A stretch of DNA of 64,000 nt from Methyloprofundus sp. (GCA_014859465.1 JACUUF010000002.1:19287-83286); one strand, 5' to 3'; positions 42,720-51,438 are shown, numbered from the stretch's first letter. The notes: generated by a model from the sequence alone, not told the origin. Made by a program: numbers and translations.

Positions 42720-43733
42720 TTAAGCGACATCTTCTCCGAAGAGATCTTGCTGCAGCCTCTCTTGTACTGCAACAAATTTTACTAGACCTCCATTAGCCTT
42801 CAGATAACTTCTGGCGTAATTTACGGCCCTTTCAACAAACTCTTCAGTATCAATAACTGATAAAGAGAGCTTCTTTGCCACGCTAGTGGCTTCCTTTTCG
42901 GCCTGACGAAGCAGTGATTCGCCAAACCCTGGAGCAAACCCGGGAATATCTTCCAAGGGATTACATAGAGCTATTGCTCTTAGCGCACTCCCTTCAGGAA
43001 AATAGGCTGCCATGTCAGGACAAGGCTGAAAAACTGCCTCGACCTCTTCTGCCATTTCATCTCCGTCACCATACTCTCCACGCGCCCCTCTCCATTTTTC
43101 CAAGAATTCCATTACCTGTTCGGTAATGAAATCTGGATCAAGCTGAGAGACCTTGGAAAAGCTGGCTATAACTCGACGAACCGCCATTTCCCTTAAAGCT
43201 GGGTTTTCAACCAAGAGATTGGCTGCTCCGGGGAACTTCTTACACCATTCCCTTGGGTGGTCAACCGCCCCACTCAAAATAGGAGCCAGAATCCCAGCAG
43301 CTTCAATCACAGCTTCATACTCAAGCAATGTTTCAGCAGGCATGCTTCCCTCATCAGGAATGATTTCAGCAAGAGAGTCGCCGTCCTCGAATTCCTGGTT
43401 TAGTGAGACCCCGGCTGTCTGAGCAAGCGCCTTAAGAGCTCTTACCTCAGGTGAGTCATTGTCTCGACTTACCCCATTCATCCCTGTCAACTGACTTGAC
43501 CAGTCAGCGTTAAGGTTTTTGAGGTGATTCTGAACCACACGTCCAAGAAAAGCTTTGGCCGCGTATTCTCCTTGTTCATCTTCAATTTCTTGAAGACGGT
43601 CTTTGTTCTGCATATAGCAGATAATGATTTCTTGCTCTCTTTCTTCCTGATCAATCCGATCGAAAGGGAGTGTTTTTGATTTCTTATTCGCCCACGGGAA
43701 AACCCATGGAGCAAACGATTCCACGTTTTCCAT
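42720..43733 (-). CDS. Hypothetical protein with sigma-region-2-like N-terminus
   Basis: The ATG at 43733 is set by AGGAGGAATTGGC. Residues about 22-75 (RIDQEEREQEIIICYMQNKD, AAKAFLGRVVQNHLKNL) resemble region 2 of sigma-70 ECF factors, which bind core RNA polymerase. The rest is acidic and helical without a clear region 4, so function as a sigma factor is doubtful. It is separate from the traD transcript by a short gap. Confidence 0.5.
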   Translation of the reverse strand: MENVESFAPWVFPWANKKSKTLPFDRIDQEEREQEIIICYMQNKDRLQEIEDEQGEYAAKAFLGRVVQNHLKNLNADWSSQLTGMNGVSRDNDSPEVRALKALAQTAGVSLNQEFEDGDSLAEIIPDEGSMPAETLLEYEAVIEAAGILAPILSGAVDHPREWCKKFPGAANLLVENPALREMAVRRVIASFSKVSQLDPDFITEQVMEFLEKWRGARGEYGDGDEMAEEVEAVFQPCPDMAAYFPEGSALRAIALCNPLEDIPGFAPGFGESLLRQAEKEATSVAKKLSLSVIDTEEFVERAVNYARSYLKANGGLVKFVAVQERLQQDLFGEDVA

Positions 43734-43797
43734 GCCAATTCCTCCTATTTTTTTGACTGGCAAGGAGGAAAGGTGAAATCGAAATTTAGGGGTTTTG

Positions 43798-44064
43798 CTA
43801 GATTGACTTACGAATCTTTCTAGCGGTTTCTGATTGGTTCAAAGTTGATCGTGGAGTGAATAGATGCTTTAAAAAGGTTTTATGGGACCTAAAAAACATT
43901 CTCACCAACCACAGTAGCCATAGGCCTGAGTGGACAAAAATGAAGTGACTAACCTTTATAATTCCTTCAAGAATAGGTTTTGCGAGGTAATGCACGCCTG
44001 GTATCTTTTCAAGCAGCCAAAGCGCTAACAAAAAGACGATGAGGTAAACAAAAACAGTGATCAC
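43798..44064 (-). CDS. Small membrane protein, 88 aa
   Basis: GTG start overlapping the traD stop by 4 bases. Hydrophobic helices at about 1-20 and 38-60, then a basic tail. No family was recognised. It is translationally coupled to TraD and may assist it. Confidence 0.55.
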   Translation of the reverse strand: MITVFVYLIVFLLALWLLEKIPGVHYLAKPILEGIIKVSHFIFVHSGLWLLWLVRMFFRSHKTFLKHLFTPRSTLNQSETARKIRKSI

Positions 44065-46022
44065 TGCCCACCCCCTTTAGTGTCCTTTTTCTTTCTATTT
44101 TCTTCACGTCGGCGCTGCTGCTCTGCCTCGCTACTATTCTCAAGAAGAAATTTTTCGTAGTTTTTAGCAATATCCAAGCCTTTTTCTCCAAAAGGCAGTT
44201 TTACTCTATGCTTATAAGGCTTAAAAATAAGCTCAGGCTTTCTTTTTTCACCCTTTTTTTCATCATCAATTGGTGTAGTAATTCTGGGGATTCTTACGTG
44301 ATAGACGTCGCCACCAATCGTAATAATGGCTTGCCCTATCTTTAAGGATGAAAGCTTGTCAATTGAAACCCTGTGCTCCTCTATCTCCCTCCAAGCTTGC
44401 CCAGTACCCTCCCCATCCCCTTGTGTTGACTGCGGGGCGTATTGAAGCAGCTGAGCGCCGTCTGATGATGATTCAGAGTCAGTAAATGTTGGCTGATAGC
44501 GCTTAATCTTCCCAATTATGTCTGCAGACCTCTCGGCTGATTCGTCAGACCCAAACCTAAACATGGCTTTTGTCCATGTTGACTGTAGAACCATGTCAGC
44601 AAAACTGTCTGAAACATCAGCAAGGTTTCCATACCCCTGAAAACCGGGCATGATTGAAATACCAGCAGAGCGCGCTTGCTCGATAAGGATTGCGCTTTCT
44701 GCAATGGCGTATCGACCAAACTCATCAAAAAAGGCGGGGAACGGCGGCCATGGTCTCATGCTTTTTGGTAAAGATTGGACCTTGTAAACAGCTGACATAA
44801 AATCAGAAAGGATCATTTTTGCGAGATTTAGCGCTGCTGTTCCTTTACCCATGGTTGGAAGCATGATGTACAGCATCTTGTTGTTTTTGATGATGTCGAA
44901 AAGATCTATCTCCGGCGTGTAGGTATTAAATATCTCACCAAACTTGCCCTGGGAGAATTGAGCCATTCTGCCAGCCAGTCCGCCGATTTCAGCCTTGAGT
45001 TTTACGATATCTATTACCGCCTGTCCGCGCTCTAGCTTTCTGTACTTGTCGAGGAAAAGCTCAAGATTTTTCTTTTCCTTTGAACCGCGTGGAACCTTGT
45101 TCACTAATTCCTGCATAGCCGCTGCGGACTGGAAAACAGTTATAAGGTCATCAAAGTGATATCTTAGTTTTGCCGCCTTTAGGCCACCTATTACCGCTGT
45201 TAGGGCGTGATTGGCAAGCTGCCTATAGTGATCGGCACCCGGGTTGTTTTCAGTGGCTGGAATCAGGTTTAAAAGACGTGAAGCAACCTCATCAGGGTCG
45301 CCGTTTAGCAGCGGGTTGTAGGTGTTAGAGTTTTCCGGGTCATCAACATTTAATATGTAAAAATCCCTGTCACGCCCAGCACATTTTGCAAGATAGCCCA
45401 ATCCATCTTTTGTATCCATATCAACTTTTGCATCGATATTGATAAAGCCGCCACCCTTAACCATCTGCTGCCAAAGGATTAGGGTGCCCAAAGTCGTCTT
45501 ACCTACACCGGATGCCCCGACTATTGCAAGGTGTCTCATTGACAGGTCGTATGGAAGTCTTAGAGGTAAGTTTTTATCAACCGTATAACCAAGAAGAATG
45601 CTTTCTTTTTCATCTACATCTTGAACAGGGTCGGAGGGTAGAACAAAATCTATTCGCGAGTCCATATCAACGGGGTCATAAGCTTCTTCCATTCGTGACT
45701 TAAAAATCCCCATTGACCCAAGGAAGCTAGTTGCTGCTCCAATCGCAAGTGCTCCTGCGTTTCCCATAAGGATAGGGCTTGAGACAGAAACTCCTAACGC
45801 TATCCCTGTCAGGGAAGCTGCATCCCTTGCTCCTAGGATTGGATAATTTTTAAACACCTCTGAAAATGAATTTTTAGGCAGAAGTGCTAGATAAAGCTGC
45901 TTTAATTTTGGCATTCTTATCAAGTCATTTTGGTTGCATTGTTGCGCGGCAGTCTTGAGACTGGCTATACGCCTGTTTGTTATGCTGAAAGGAGTTTGTG
46001 AGTTTTGGGTGGCTAATGGCAC
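44061..46022 (-). CDS. traD: TraD/VirD4-type coupling protein
   Basis: 653 residues. N-terminal hydrophobic region (about 65-105), then an AAA+ motor domain with Walker A VGASGVGKTTLG (about 169-176) and Walker B-like PAFFDEFGRYAI, then SIMPGFQGYGNL and a FRFGSDESAERSADIIGK segment typical of T4CPs. The acidic/basic tail ends the protein. It recruits the relaxase-DNA complex to the channel. GTG start overlapping the previous gene by 10 bases. A perfect-core palindrome (ATCCCTGTCAGGGAA) lies at 45802. Confidence 0.93.
   Translation of the reverse strand: MPLATQNSQTPFSITNRRIASLKTAAQQCNQNDLIRMPKLKQLYLALLPKNSFSEVFKNYPILGARDAASLTGIALGVSVSSPILMGNAGALAIGAATSFLGSMGIFKSRMEEAYDPVDMDSRIDFVLPSDPVQDVDEKESILLGYTVDKNLPLRLPYDLSMRHLAIVGASGVGKTTLGTLILWQQMVKGGGFINIDAKVDMDTKDGLGYLAKCAGRDRDFYILNVDDPENSNTYNPLLNGDPDEVASRLLNLIPATENNPGADHYRQLANHALTAVIGGLKAAKLRYHFDDLITVFQSAAAMQELVNKVPRGSKEKKNLELFLDKYRKLERGQAVIDIVKLKAEIGGLAGRMAQFSQGKFGEIFNTYTPEIDLFDIIKNNKMLYIMLPTMGKGTAALNLAKMILSDFMSAVYKVQSLPKSMRPWPPFPAFFDEFGRYAIAESAILIEQARSAGISIMPGFQGYGNLADVSDSFADMVLQSTWTKAMFRFGSDESAERSADIIGKIKRYQPTFTDSESSSDGAQLLQYAPQSTQGDGEGTGQAWREIEEHRVSIDKLSSLKIGQAIITIGGDVYHVRIPRITTPIDDEKKGEKRKPELIFKPYKHRVKLPFGEKGLDIAKNYEKFLLENSSEAEQQRRREENRKKKDTKGGGQ
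45802..45816. promoter_or_regulatory. ATCCCTGTCAGGGAA palindrome in traD
   Basis: One base short of the perfect TTCCCTGTCAGGGAA form. One of seven related sites in the window. Confidence 0.45.
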
Positions 46023-46537
46023 TGCTCATTATTGAGTTTTCGCTTAAGCTGAACTCTCATAAGCTCACGCGATACCATTCTTGAATAACGGGCTAAATGA
46101 AAAGATTCTGCAAACCCTTGTAGGCTAAAAATTTTTTCGCATTCGGGTGCCAATAACTGCGCAACATGAATGACCACCTCAATCGTATTATTTTTGCAGT
46201 CAAGTCTTTCCATGTAGGGGGAAACGACAGCGTGATACCATGAGCGTGTATCAACTGGGATAACTGATGCGCCATGCTCAGAAAGAACGCCTTGCCAAAC
46301 ACCAATCTGCCTCTCAAAATCTGTATTTCCATCAACGCAGGCATAGATTTGTTCCAGTGCGCTTTGTGATCCAAAGACTCTAATGCTAGAAAAAAGCCTT
46401 TCAGCTGACCTTCTGATTTCTGTTATTTCAAATTTAACTGGCGCACAGAAAACAATTTGATCATCCAAGAGCACACTTATCCCGCCACTTCTTTTTACGC
46501 TAACACCGATCGAAATAGTTGCATTGTCTGAAAACAT
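46013..46537 (-). CDS. RuvC/RNase H-like fold protein, probably degenerate
   Basis: The layout fits RuvC-like Holliday-junction resolvases: SIGVSVKRSGGISVLL as first strand, VDGNTDFERQIGVWQGVLSE followed by VIPVDTRSWYHAVVSP, and a C-terminal helix GFAESFHLARY where RuvC relatives carry D-x-x-E/A. The first strand lacks the catalytic aspartate and later acidic residues are not all in place. It may be a binding rather than cutting protein. It is coupled to traD by overlap. Confidence 0.45.
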   Translation of the reverse strand: MFSDNATISIGVSVKRSGGISVLLDDQIVFCAPVKFEITEIRRSAERLFSSIRVFGSQSALEQIYACVDGNTDFERQIGVWQGVLSEHGASVIPVDTRSWYHAVVSPYMERLDCKNNTIEVVIHVAQLLAPECEKIFSLQGFAESFHLARYSRMVSRELMRVQLKRKLNNEQCH

Positions 46538-46658
46538 TTCTTTTTCTTTAAATGGGTTATTGAACGTGAAGGTGTTTCAGAGTTTTCAAGCAGGGTTTTT
46601 AGGAGGGGCGTACCTCGCCAGCGCACATTTTGCTGCGGCGAGGCTGAGGCGTTGCTCC

Positions 46659-46931
46659 TTAAAGCGAAGGCTGGAGTTGATGTGATTCTTGTGTCAGGAT
46701 TGAGTCCTTTTGATGCCCGTTTGCTCGCCCCTTTTTCCATGATTGAAATTTTTTATCATCTTCCAAAAAGGTTCTGATCATTGAAACAATCACGTCTTCC
46801 CTAGAGATTTTTTGCCCGGTATTCTCTTGAACGTAAGACGTGTATTCGTCAATTTCAATTGATGCACTCTCTTTGATTTTCAATGACTGTTTAATGAGTT
46901 TTTCGTTTTCAGGTATGTGCTTTAACTTCAT
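46659..46931 (-). CDS. Small DNA-binding-like protein, 90 aa
   Basis: ASIEIDEYTSYVQENTGQKI followed by SREDVIVSMIRTFLED resembles a ribbon-helix-helix domain, as in relaxosome accessory proteins. The C-terminal 30 residues are polar. GGAG lies upstream. In this position, between traD and the HD protein, it could be a TraM/TraY-like accessory factor; that is inference. Confidence 0.5.
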   Translation of the reverse strand: MKLKHIPENEKLIKQSLKIKESASIEIDEYTSYVQENTGQKISREDVIVSMIRTFLEDDKKFQSWKKGRANGHQKDSILTQESHQLQPSL

Positions 46932-47019
46932 ACGTTTTCTCCATTTTTTTCCAAGTTTTTTTAGGCTGCACCCTTAAAAGAAATTACAAAAATTTAAGGA
47001 CTTAAATCTGAATTAATCA

Positions 47020-48540
47020 CTAACTTTTTTCTTCTGAACCCATCATTTCTTGCTCTGCTTCCTTTTTTAAAAGCTCAACAAGAGAATCCATGCTTTTGCC
47101 TGTTAGGGCGTGAAGCTGTCTAGCTTTTTTCTGTATCGAATCCATTTGCTCGCTACTCAGTCTGTCTTTTGGTTTTAAAACCGTTTTTGGCCCAACTTTT
47201 AGAGGGCAGCTAAACCTGACTTCGTACACAGAATCACCTGGTAGGCTTTTAATAATATTTTCTGGTAGTCTTACCGCTAAAACGCCATTAAAAACTTTCT
47301 TTCCAATTTCTACCGACCACAAACCGCACTCACTTGTCATGCCGTTACCCTCTTCGACCAGCCATCCAAGATTTTTTAAATGATTAATCAGTGCAACGGT
47401 GGGTGGTGACATATTGCCAATTCTTCTAAAGCCCTCACCATAAGCAGCTGCAACATCATCAGGAAGCTTATTTAAAAATAAATCCCTAAACCCTGGCTCA
47501 AGCAAATAAACAATATCCTCACGTCTGAAGCAAATCGACTCAGCGCCTCGCTTTGTGTTTTGCGTCTGAAATGGGGCGTTCGTTAAAGCTTTAAGGAATG
47601 CCTCAGTTATGATTTGAGGTGTCGTGCTTTTTAATACCTCTTTCTTCTCCCTTGCTGTTTGCTCTCGGTCTGATTTATTAATTACCGAAAATATTTCTTG
47701 AACTCGCTGCTCAATGTTGTTTTCAAGAACGGGTCTTTTATGCTCCTTGTGTCCGTACCCTATTACTATTTTTAATATCAATTTTTCGTCTTCATCCAAC
47801 TCCTCAAAAGAATCCATTGTTGCAACTAAAAGCATTCCAAAGTCATCATGAAATCCCTTCGCTTCCCAATCGTTGGTGTCAGGATTCTTTTTGAAGGTCA
47901 TAACTTTTCCCGCGTCGTGCGCTGCAGCAGCAATTGGTATCAAGGGGTCGCAACCCGGAGACCATGCTTGATCAAGCACAGAAATTGTATGTCGATACAA
48001 ATCTACGCCATGTCCTGCTCCAGCATAGGCACTATTTTTATTTGCCCATATATAGAACAAGATATCCGTAAGAAGCTTTTTATGCTTGGTGCTAAAAGTT
48101 ACTTTTTTTGCTTCATTTTCTTTGCCGGTATTTCCCTTTTCATCGATAAATTTGTCAATGCCTTCAGCCATATATTTTTCTAAATGAATTTTCCATTCAG
48201 GCAGTGGTAGGTCGCCAAGGCTAATCCCGACCCCTCTCCAAGAGACCTTGCGACTTAATTTTTCCTCACTAATAACTTTTGGTATAACAGCAATGGCTAA
48301 GGAGATAATAATTCCAAAAAAGATAGCTGCAGCTACAATGCCAAGAATAGGAATAACCCAATACAAAAAAGATATTTCAATTGGCAGCCAAGCCTCTCTT
48401 AAGCTTGGCATCGAAGCGAAAGAAAAGATTTCCTGAAACACATCCTTAACGGACTCAATACCTAGGTACCAATAAAAGTAAAAAGTAACCCACCAAAACG
48501 CCACAATAAATGTCACGGAAGACAGTAGTTTTTTTCTCAT
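47020..48540 (-). CDS. Membrane-anchored HD-domain protein, candidate MobH-like relaxase
   Basis: 506 residues. Two N-terminal membrane regions (about 7-27 and 57-90), then a catalytic HD-type domain: GHGVDLYRHTISVLDQA (H176, H184), IAAAAHDAGKV (H208-D209), GFHDDFG (H231) and GYGHKEH (H264, H267). MobH relaxases (TraI_2 family) use a similar HHxxxxxxH and HD layout. No other relaxase is visible in the window, and traD is beside it. The family link is from memory of the motif only; an unrelated HD phosphohydrolase is the alternative. Confidence 0.5.
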   Translation of the reverse strand: MRKKLLSSVTFIVAFWWVTFYFYWYLGIESVKDVFQEIFSFASMPSLREAWLPIEISFLYWVIPILGIVAAAIFFGIIISLAIAVIPKVISEEKLSRKVSWRGVGISLGDLPLPEWKIHLEKYMAEGIDKFIDEKGNTGKENEAKKVTFSTKHKKLLTDILFYIWANKNSAYAGAGHGVDLYRHTISVLDQAWSPGCDPLIPIAAAAHDAGKVMTFKKNPDTNDWEAKGFHDDFGMLLVATMDSFEELDEDEKLILKIVIGYGHKEHKRPVLENNIEQRVQEIFSVINKSDREQTAREKKEVLKSTTPQIITEAFLKALTNAPFQTQNTKRGAESICFRREDIVYLLEPGFRDLFLNKLPDDVAAAYGEGFRRIGNMSPPTVALINHLKNLGWLVEEGNGMTSECGLWSVEIGKKVFNGVLAVRLPENIIKSLPGDSVYEVRFSCPLKVGPKTVLKPKDRLSSEQMDSIQKKARQLHALTGKSMDSLVELLKKEAEQEMMGSEEKS

Positions 48541-49014
48541 GAAATGTTTCCTTTGGTTTAAGCCTCAATGGAGCTATAAGGAAGGCGGCGTTTTTCAGGG
48601 CGCTAAAAAACAGGCAGAAGGGTCTTTATTTACTGATTATGATTAAAGTGTAGAGACCCCCCCAATAATTCTTGAAAAACAGACCTCAACCCCTATGAAA
48701 TATAGGCTCTTACAGGGCTGTCAGGACGGGAAAACTGGCATCTTTTGAAAAAATGTATCAAATTGCTTTGAAAATAAGCCATTTCTGCCCCAGAGGCAGG
48801 GTGCTTATTTCCGGCATTATTCAAAGTGTAGAGAGGGGGTGTTTAATTATTGCTGCAAAAAGGACCAATAATGAACAATGCCTTGTTTTACTAGAGGTGC
48901 TGCCATGTTGTAAGCTACAATAAAAACAGGATTTTTGTTGAGCCTTTTTTCAAGAAATTGGAAAGCAAAAGCAGTGCTTAAATCTCATAAAATTCAGAAT
49001 AATGGAGACTAAAA
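48541..49014. other. oriT: 474-base non-coding region, candidate oriT
   Basis: No reading frame of note. It has a repeated AAAGTGTAGAGA (48645-48656 and 48823-48834, each after an ATTAT-type lead-in), a CTGCC-CCAGA-GGCAG hairpin (48785-48799), and C- and G-runs. It lies between the candidate relaxase (-) and the + strand small-gene region, the expected place for a transfer origin. No nic site was identified. Confidence 0.4.
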
Positions 49015-49149
49015 ATGCAGCGCGAAAACTTACCTAATGACATTGATTCAGCCCCGAAGGGCTCCTTTCTAGGATACTTTCACTTTGGTCTAAGTGTGAC
49101 CTTTTTCGGTTTCGCAATTATCTTTTTGCTTGTAGCTATCATCGCCTAA
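49015..49149 (+). CDS. 44-residue single-helix membrane protein
   Basis: ATG with AATGGAG upstream and a stop at 49147. A polar N-terminus (MQRENLPNDIDSAPKGSFLG) precedes one membrane helix (FGLSVTFFGFAIIFLLVAIIA). No family was recognised. It stands alone in a non-coding region; a good ribosome-binding site supports it as a real small protein. Confidence 0.6.
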   Translation: MQRENLPNDIDSAPKGSFLGYFHFGLSVTFFGFAIIFLLVAIIA

Positions 49150-49150
49150 A

Positions 49151-49181
49151 CTCCGAACAAATCTTCAACAAATGTTCGGAG
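49151..49181. other. CTCCGAAC/GTTCGGAG hairpin
   Basis: Perfect 8-bp inverted repeat directly after the small membrane-protein gene, with a 15-base loop and no T-run. It may be a weak terminator or RNA-stability hairpin. Confidence 0.5.
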
Positions 49182-49260
49182 TCGCCAGCAAATAAGCAAT
49201 TCAAACCCACCCCTGAATTCAGATAAAAAACCACAACAATCCGTTAATATCTTCCTAACC

Positions 49261-49372
49261 GCGCTGTCACATCTTTTGCTTTCTTCCCTATCAAACTCCA
49301 ACTAATCCAGCTAGAAACCAGTCACCCAAAAACCACCATTCAAAACGATAAATGCAAAAGAAGCGCCAGCGC
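49261..49372. repeat. Structured inverted repeat, copy 1
   Basis: Left arm GCGCTGTCACATCTTTTGC (49261-49279) and right arm GCAAAAGAAGCGCCAGCGC (49354-49372) are complementary at 16 of 19 positions. The 74-base spacer is unrelated to those of the other copies. The outer bases change together with those of copies 2 and 3 (GCGCTG/CAGCGC here against GCATTG/CAATGC). Confidence 0.65.
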
Positions 49373-49474
49373 TCTGCCAGCATTTCTAACCTAAAAATCT
49401 GCGCCGTTCCGAGTTACCGCTCACCCCACAATCCTGAAATACCGACTTAGTTTCCAACCAGTTTCCCCCTGACC

Positions 49475-49516
49475 GCATTGTCACATCTTTTGCGTTTGCA
49501 AAAGACGCGCCAATGC
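49475..49516. repeat. Structured inverted repeat, copy 2
   Basis: Arms GCATTGTCACATCTTTTGC (49475-49493) and GCAAAAGACGCGCCAATGC (49498-49516) with only a GTTT loop, a near-perfect hairpin. Flanked by CTGACC on the left and TCTGCCA on the right, as in copy 1. Confidence 0.65.
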
Positions 49517-49615
49517 TCTGCCATACTTAATAACCGAACCAACACCCCGTTACGAGCCACCAACAACCGGGTCGTCCTGAGCTTCTTTACCGCGCTGAAC
49601 CAGTTCCACCTGACC

Positions 49616-49727
49616 GCATTGATACGTCTTTTGCTGACACTTTCTAATAAATAAATACGGGCTTGTAGTGAATATTTATAATGAGAGAATAGCTTCGCGT
49701 GATGGGCGGCAAAAGAAGTACCAACGC
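49616..49727. repeat. Structured inverted repeat, copy 3
   Basis: Arms GCATTGATACGTCTTTTGC (49616-49634) and GCAAAAGAAGTACCAACGC (49709-49727), 16 of 19 complementary, 74-base spacer. Left flank AACCAGTTCCACCTGACC is shared with copy 2. The third position group ACGT/AGTAC differs from the other copies in both arms. Confidence 0.65.
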
Positions 49728-50678
49728 TCTGTCTGCTATCGAGTTCGATATATTTACCCTGTTCCTCACTGACGGAAAAGAGGTGCTGACTCCTATTTGT
49801 TTTCTTAAAATACTGATGCATAAACTGATGTGAAAGTTGTTGCCAGTTGTGCTGTTTATCTGCAAATAAAACACCAGTCCTGATTGAATTAATGCTTTGC
49901 ACAATACCACTCCTTATTAGTCAAATAGGTTTGTGCAAATGAAACAATGGGTAATGAGGTGCTGGGTAATAAACGACTTAACTTGTATGCGAATACCCAT
50001 ACGATGAGTTCAACTAATACGGCAAACGGAAGAAGAATAATCCTGAGCCGTACCGTCTTATGTGTGTTTTGTTTATCTATCGTCTTATGGCTACTTCCTG
50101 CCGTTTCTGATTAGCCCTATGAGTATGCACATATATGACATGATCCAATAAATGCGCCTGACTGTTTTACTGTCTAAGGTGTAAAGGTAATGTTTCATAA
50201 AGAATATCTTGAGGTAACAAATTGTGACTTCATGTGATAACAGGGGCAGATACATGGTGGGTTATTGGCTATAGGTATTAGATACTCTCACTCCCCTGGT
50301 GTGATGGTTGTTCACCTAAGGTATGGTTTAGTGATGTTGTGTTTTGGGCGCATCTGAAGACCGGGCTTTCGCGCTTCGCGTTGAGCCAACAAGTTGTCTC
50401 AACCCTTCGGGCTTCAATCCCTTGCGCAAAAGCGTCCTATTCAAGAGGATGGGTTGGGTGGTTTTGTTTCAATCAAAAGGTGATGTTCGGGCGTGAAAAG
50501 TTTTCGTTTTTTCTGATTTTTGGTTGGCACTATATGTTGTATTTAGGGCTGGTATAAACCCGCGTTTTTTCTAACCTATGCACGATATATAGTGTTTTTA
50601 TTTCGTTGTTTTTGAGTTTACTACGCCTGCTTTGTTTGTTGGGTTGGGTTGGGTTTAGCGTTCTTTTCCTGCCAAGAA
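49728..50678. other. Non-coding stretch
   Basis: About 950 bases without a credible gene. It holds short GC-rich hairpins (near 50363-50378, CGCGCTTCGCG, and 50400-50420, CCCTTCGGGC) and T/G-rich sequence. Frames open here lack ribosome-binding sites and have biased composition. Confidence 0.6.
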
Positions 50679-50712
50679 AACCAATTCCCCTGCCCTCCTT
50701 TATTGAGTGAGC
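50679..50712 (+). promoter_or_regulatory. Leader hairpin element
   Basis: AACCAATTCCCCTGCCCTCCTTT followed by ATTGAGTGAGC. It opens the run of leader-carrying small genes and lies 28 bases before the GTG at 50740. Confidence 0.55.
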
Positions 50713-50739
50713 AAGTCTGTTTTTTATAAGGGGAATGTC

Positions 50740-50901
50740 GTGTCTAAAGAAGTCATGATTCAAGAAATTATTCAAGCGTGTAAGGCTGGTGGTGCGTATA
50801 TCAGTGGTGAGTTTTTCTTCACTCTGGCGTTTCGTACTGAAGCGGAATTGCGCGCGATTTGTGTTGATTTAAATATCAATACTTCAGTAAGTGTGGCTTA
50901 A
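50740..50901 (+). CDS. Small hypothetical protein, 53 aa
   Basis: GTG start with AAGGGG upstream; an earlier GTG at 50707 lies inside the leader element and is less likely. A single alpha-rich domain (MIQEIIQACKAGGAYISGEF). No family was recognised. It is the first gene of the 50.7-57.8 kb block of leader-preceded genes. Confidence 0.55.
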   Translation: MSKEVMIQEIIQACKAGGAYISGEFFFTLAFRTEAELRAICVDLNINTSVSVA

Positions 50902-50915
50902 AAAAGGGGGTGAAT

Positions 50916-51431
50916 ATGGATGAATATATTGTTGATGAGCGTGTTGGTTGCGTGGCGGTTTACCTCAAATCAAGGGCGGATGAAACGCCAGGTTGTCATG
51001 CTGATGATGATCGCAATATCTTTTATGCAGTGGGTGTGCGTGATAGCAACGGCGCGTGGGCAGTTCCGCAAGAATTGCTAGATCGGGCGGCGATTGTTTG
51101 CAAAGAAGCGAATGAGCGATTGAAGCCGATGGACGCGATGAAGTGCGAGCAATTTAATCCCCGTCCCCTTGAGTTACCTCATGACAAGAAAGCGTTGTTT
51201 GAGCAAGCGGCAATCTTGCACTATGTGTCCGATACACCCGAATATCAAACCCCTTTGGAGCTAATCGAGGCTTGGGAGTCGGTTGAGACGGCTGAGGATT
51301 TCGCCAATAAATTCACCATCTGGCAACCGTTTGAGCATTATGAATTCACCCAAATTCAAGAGATGGTGAGTGATTTGGCGTTTGTTATGGAGGCTGTTCA
51401 CGTTGATGTGTTAGCGGTTGGTGAATCTTGA
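50916..51431 (+). CDS. Hypothetical protein, 171 aa
   Basis: ATG 50916 is preferred to GTG 50910 because AAGGGGG then has normal spacing. Acidic, soluble; no family was recognised. It is followed closely by a leader hairpin. Confidence 0.6.
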   Translation: MDEYIVDERVGCVAVYLKSRADETPGCHADDDRNIFYAVGVRDSNGAWAVPQELLDRAAIVCKEANERLKPMDAMKCEQFNPRPLELPHDKKALFEQAAILHYVSDTPEYQTPLELIEAWESVETAEDFANKFTIWQPFEHYEFTQIQEMVSDLAFVMEAVHVDVLAVGES

Positions 51432-51438
51432 GCTAAAA

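Noticed and set aside
48541..49014. Firm oriT call
   Set aside because: No known nic sequence was recognised. Only position and repeats support it, so it is listed as a candidate only.
49261..49727. attC sites of a second integron
   Set aside because: The arms lack the GTTRRRY/RYYYAAC ends, and there are no genes between the copies.
49447..49902. Minus-strand open frame of 151 codons
   Set aside because: It covers the structured inverted repeats, lacks a ribosome-binding site and has no protein-like pattern. The repeats explain the sequence better.
50339..50557. Plus-strand open frame of 72 codons
   Set aside because: No ribosome-binding site, and composition is dominated by GC-rich hairpins and T/G runs.
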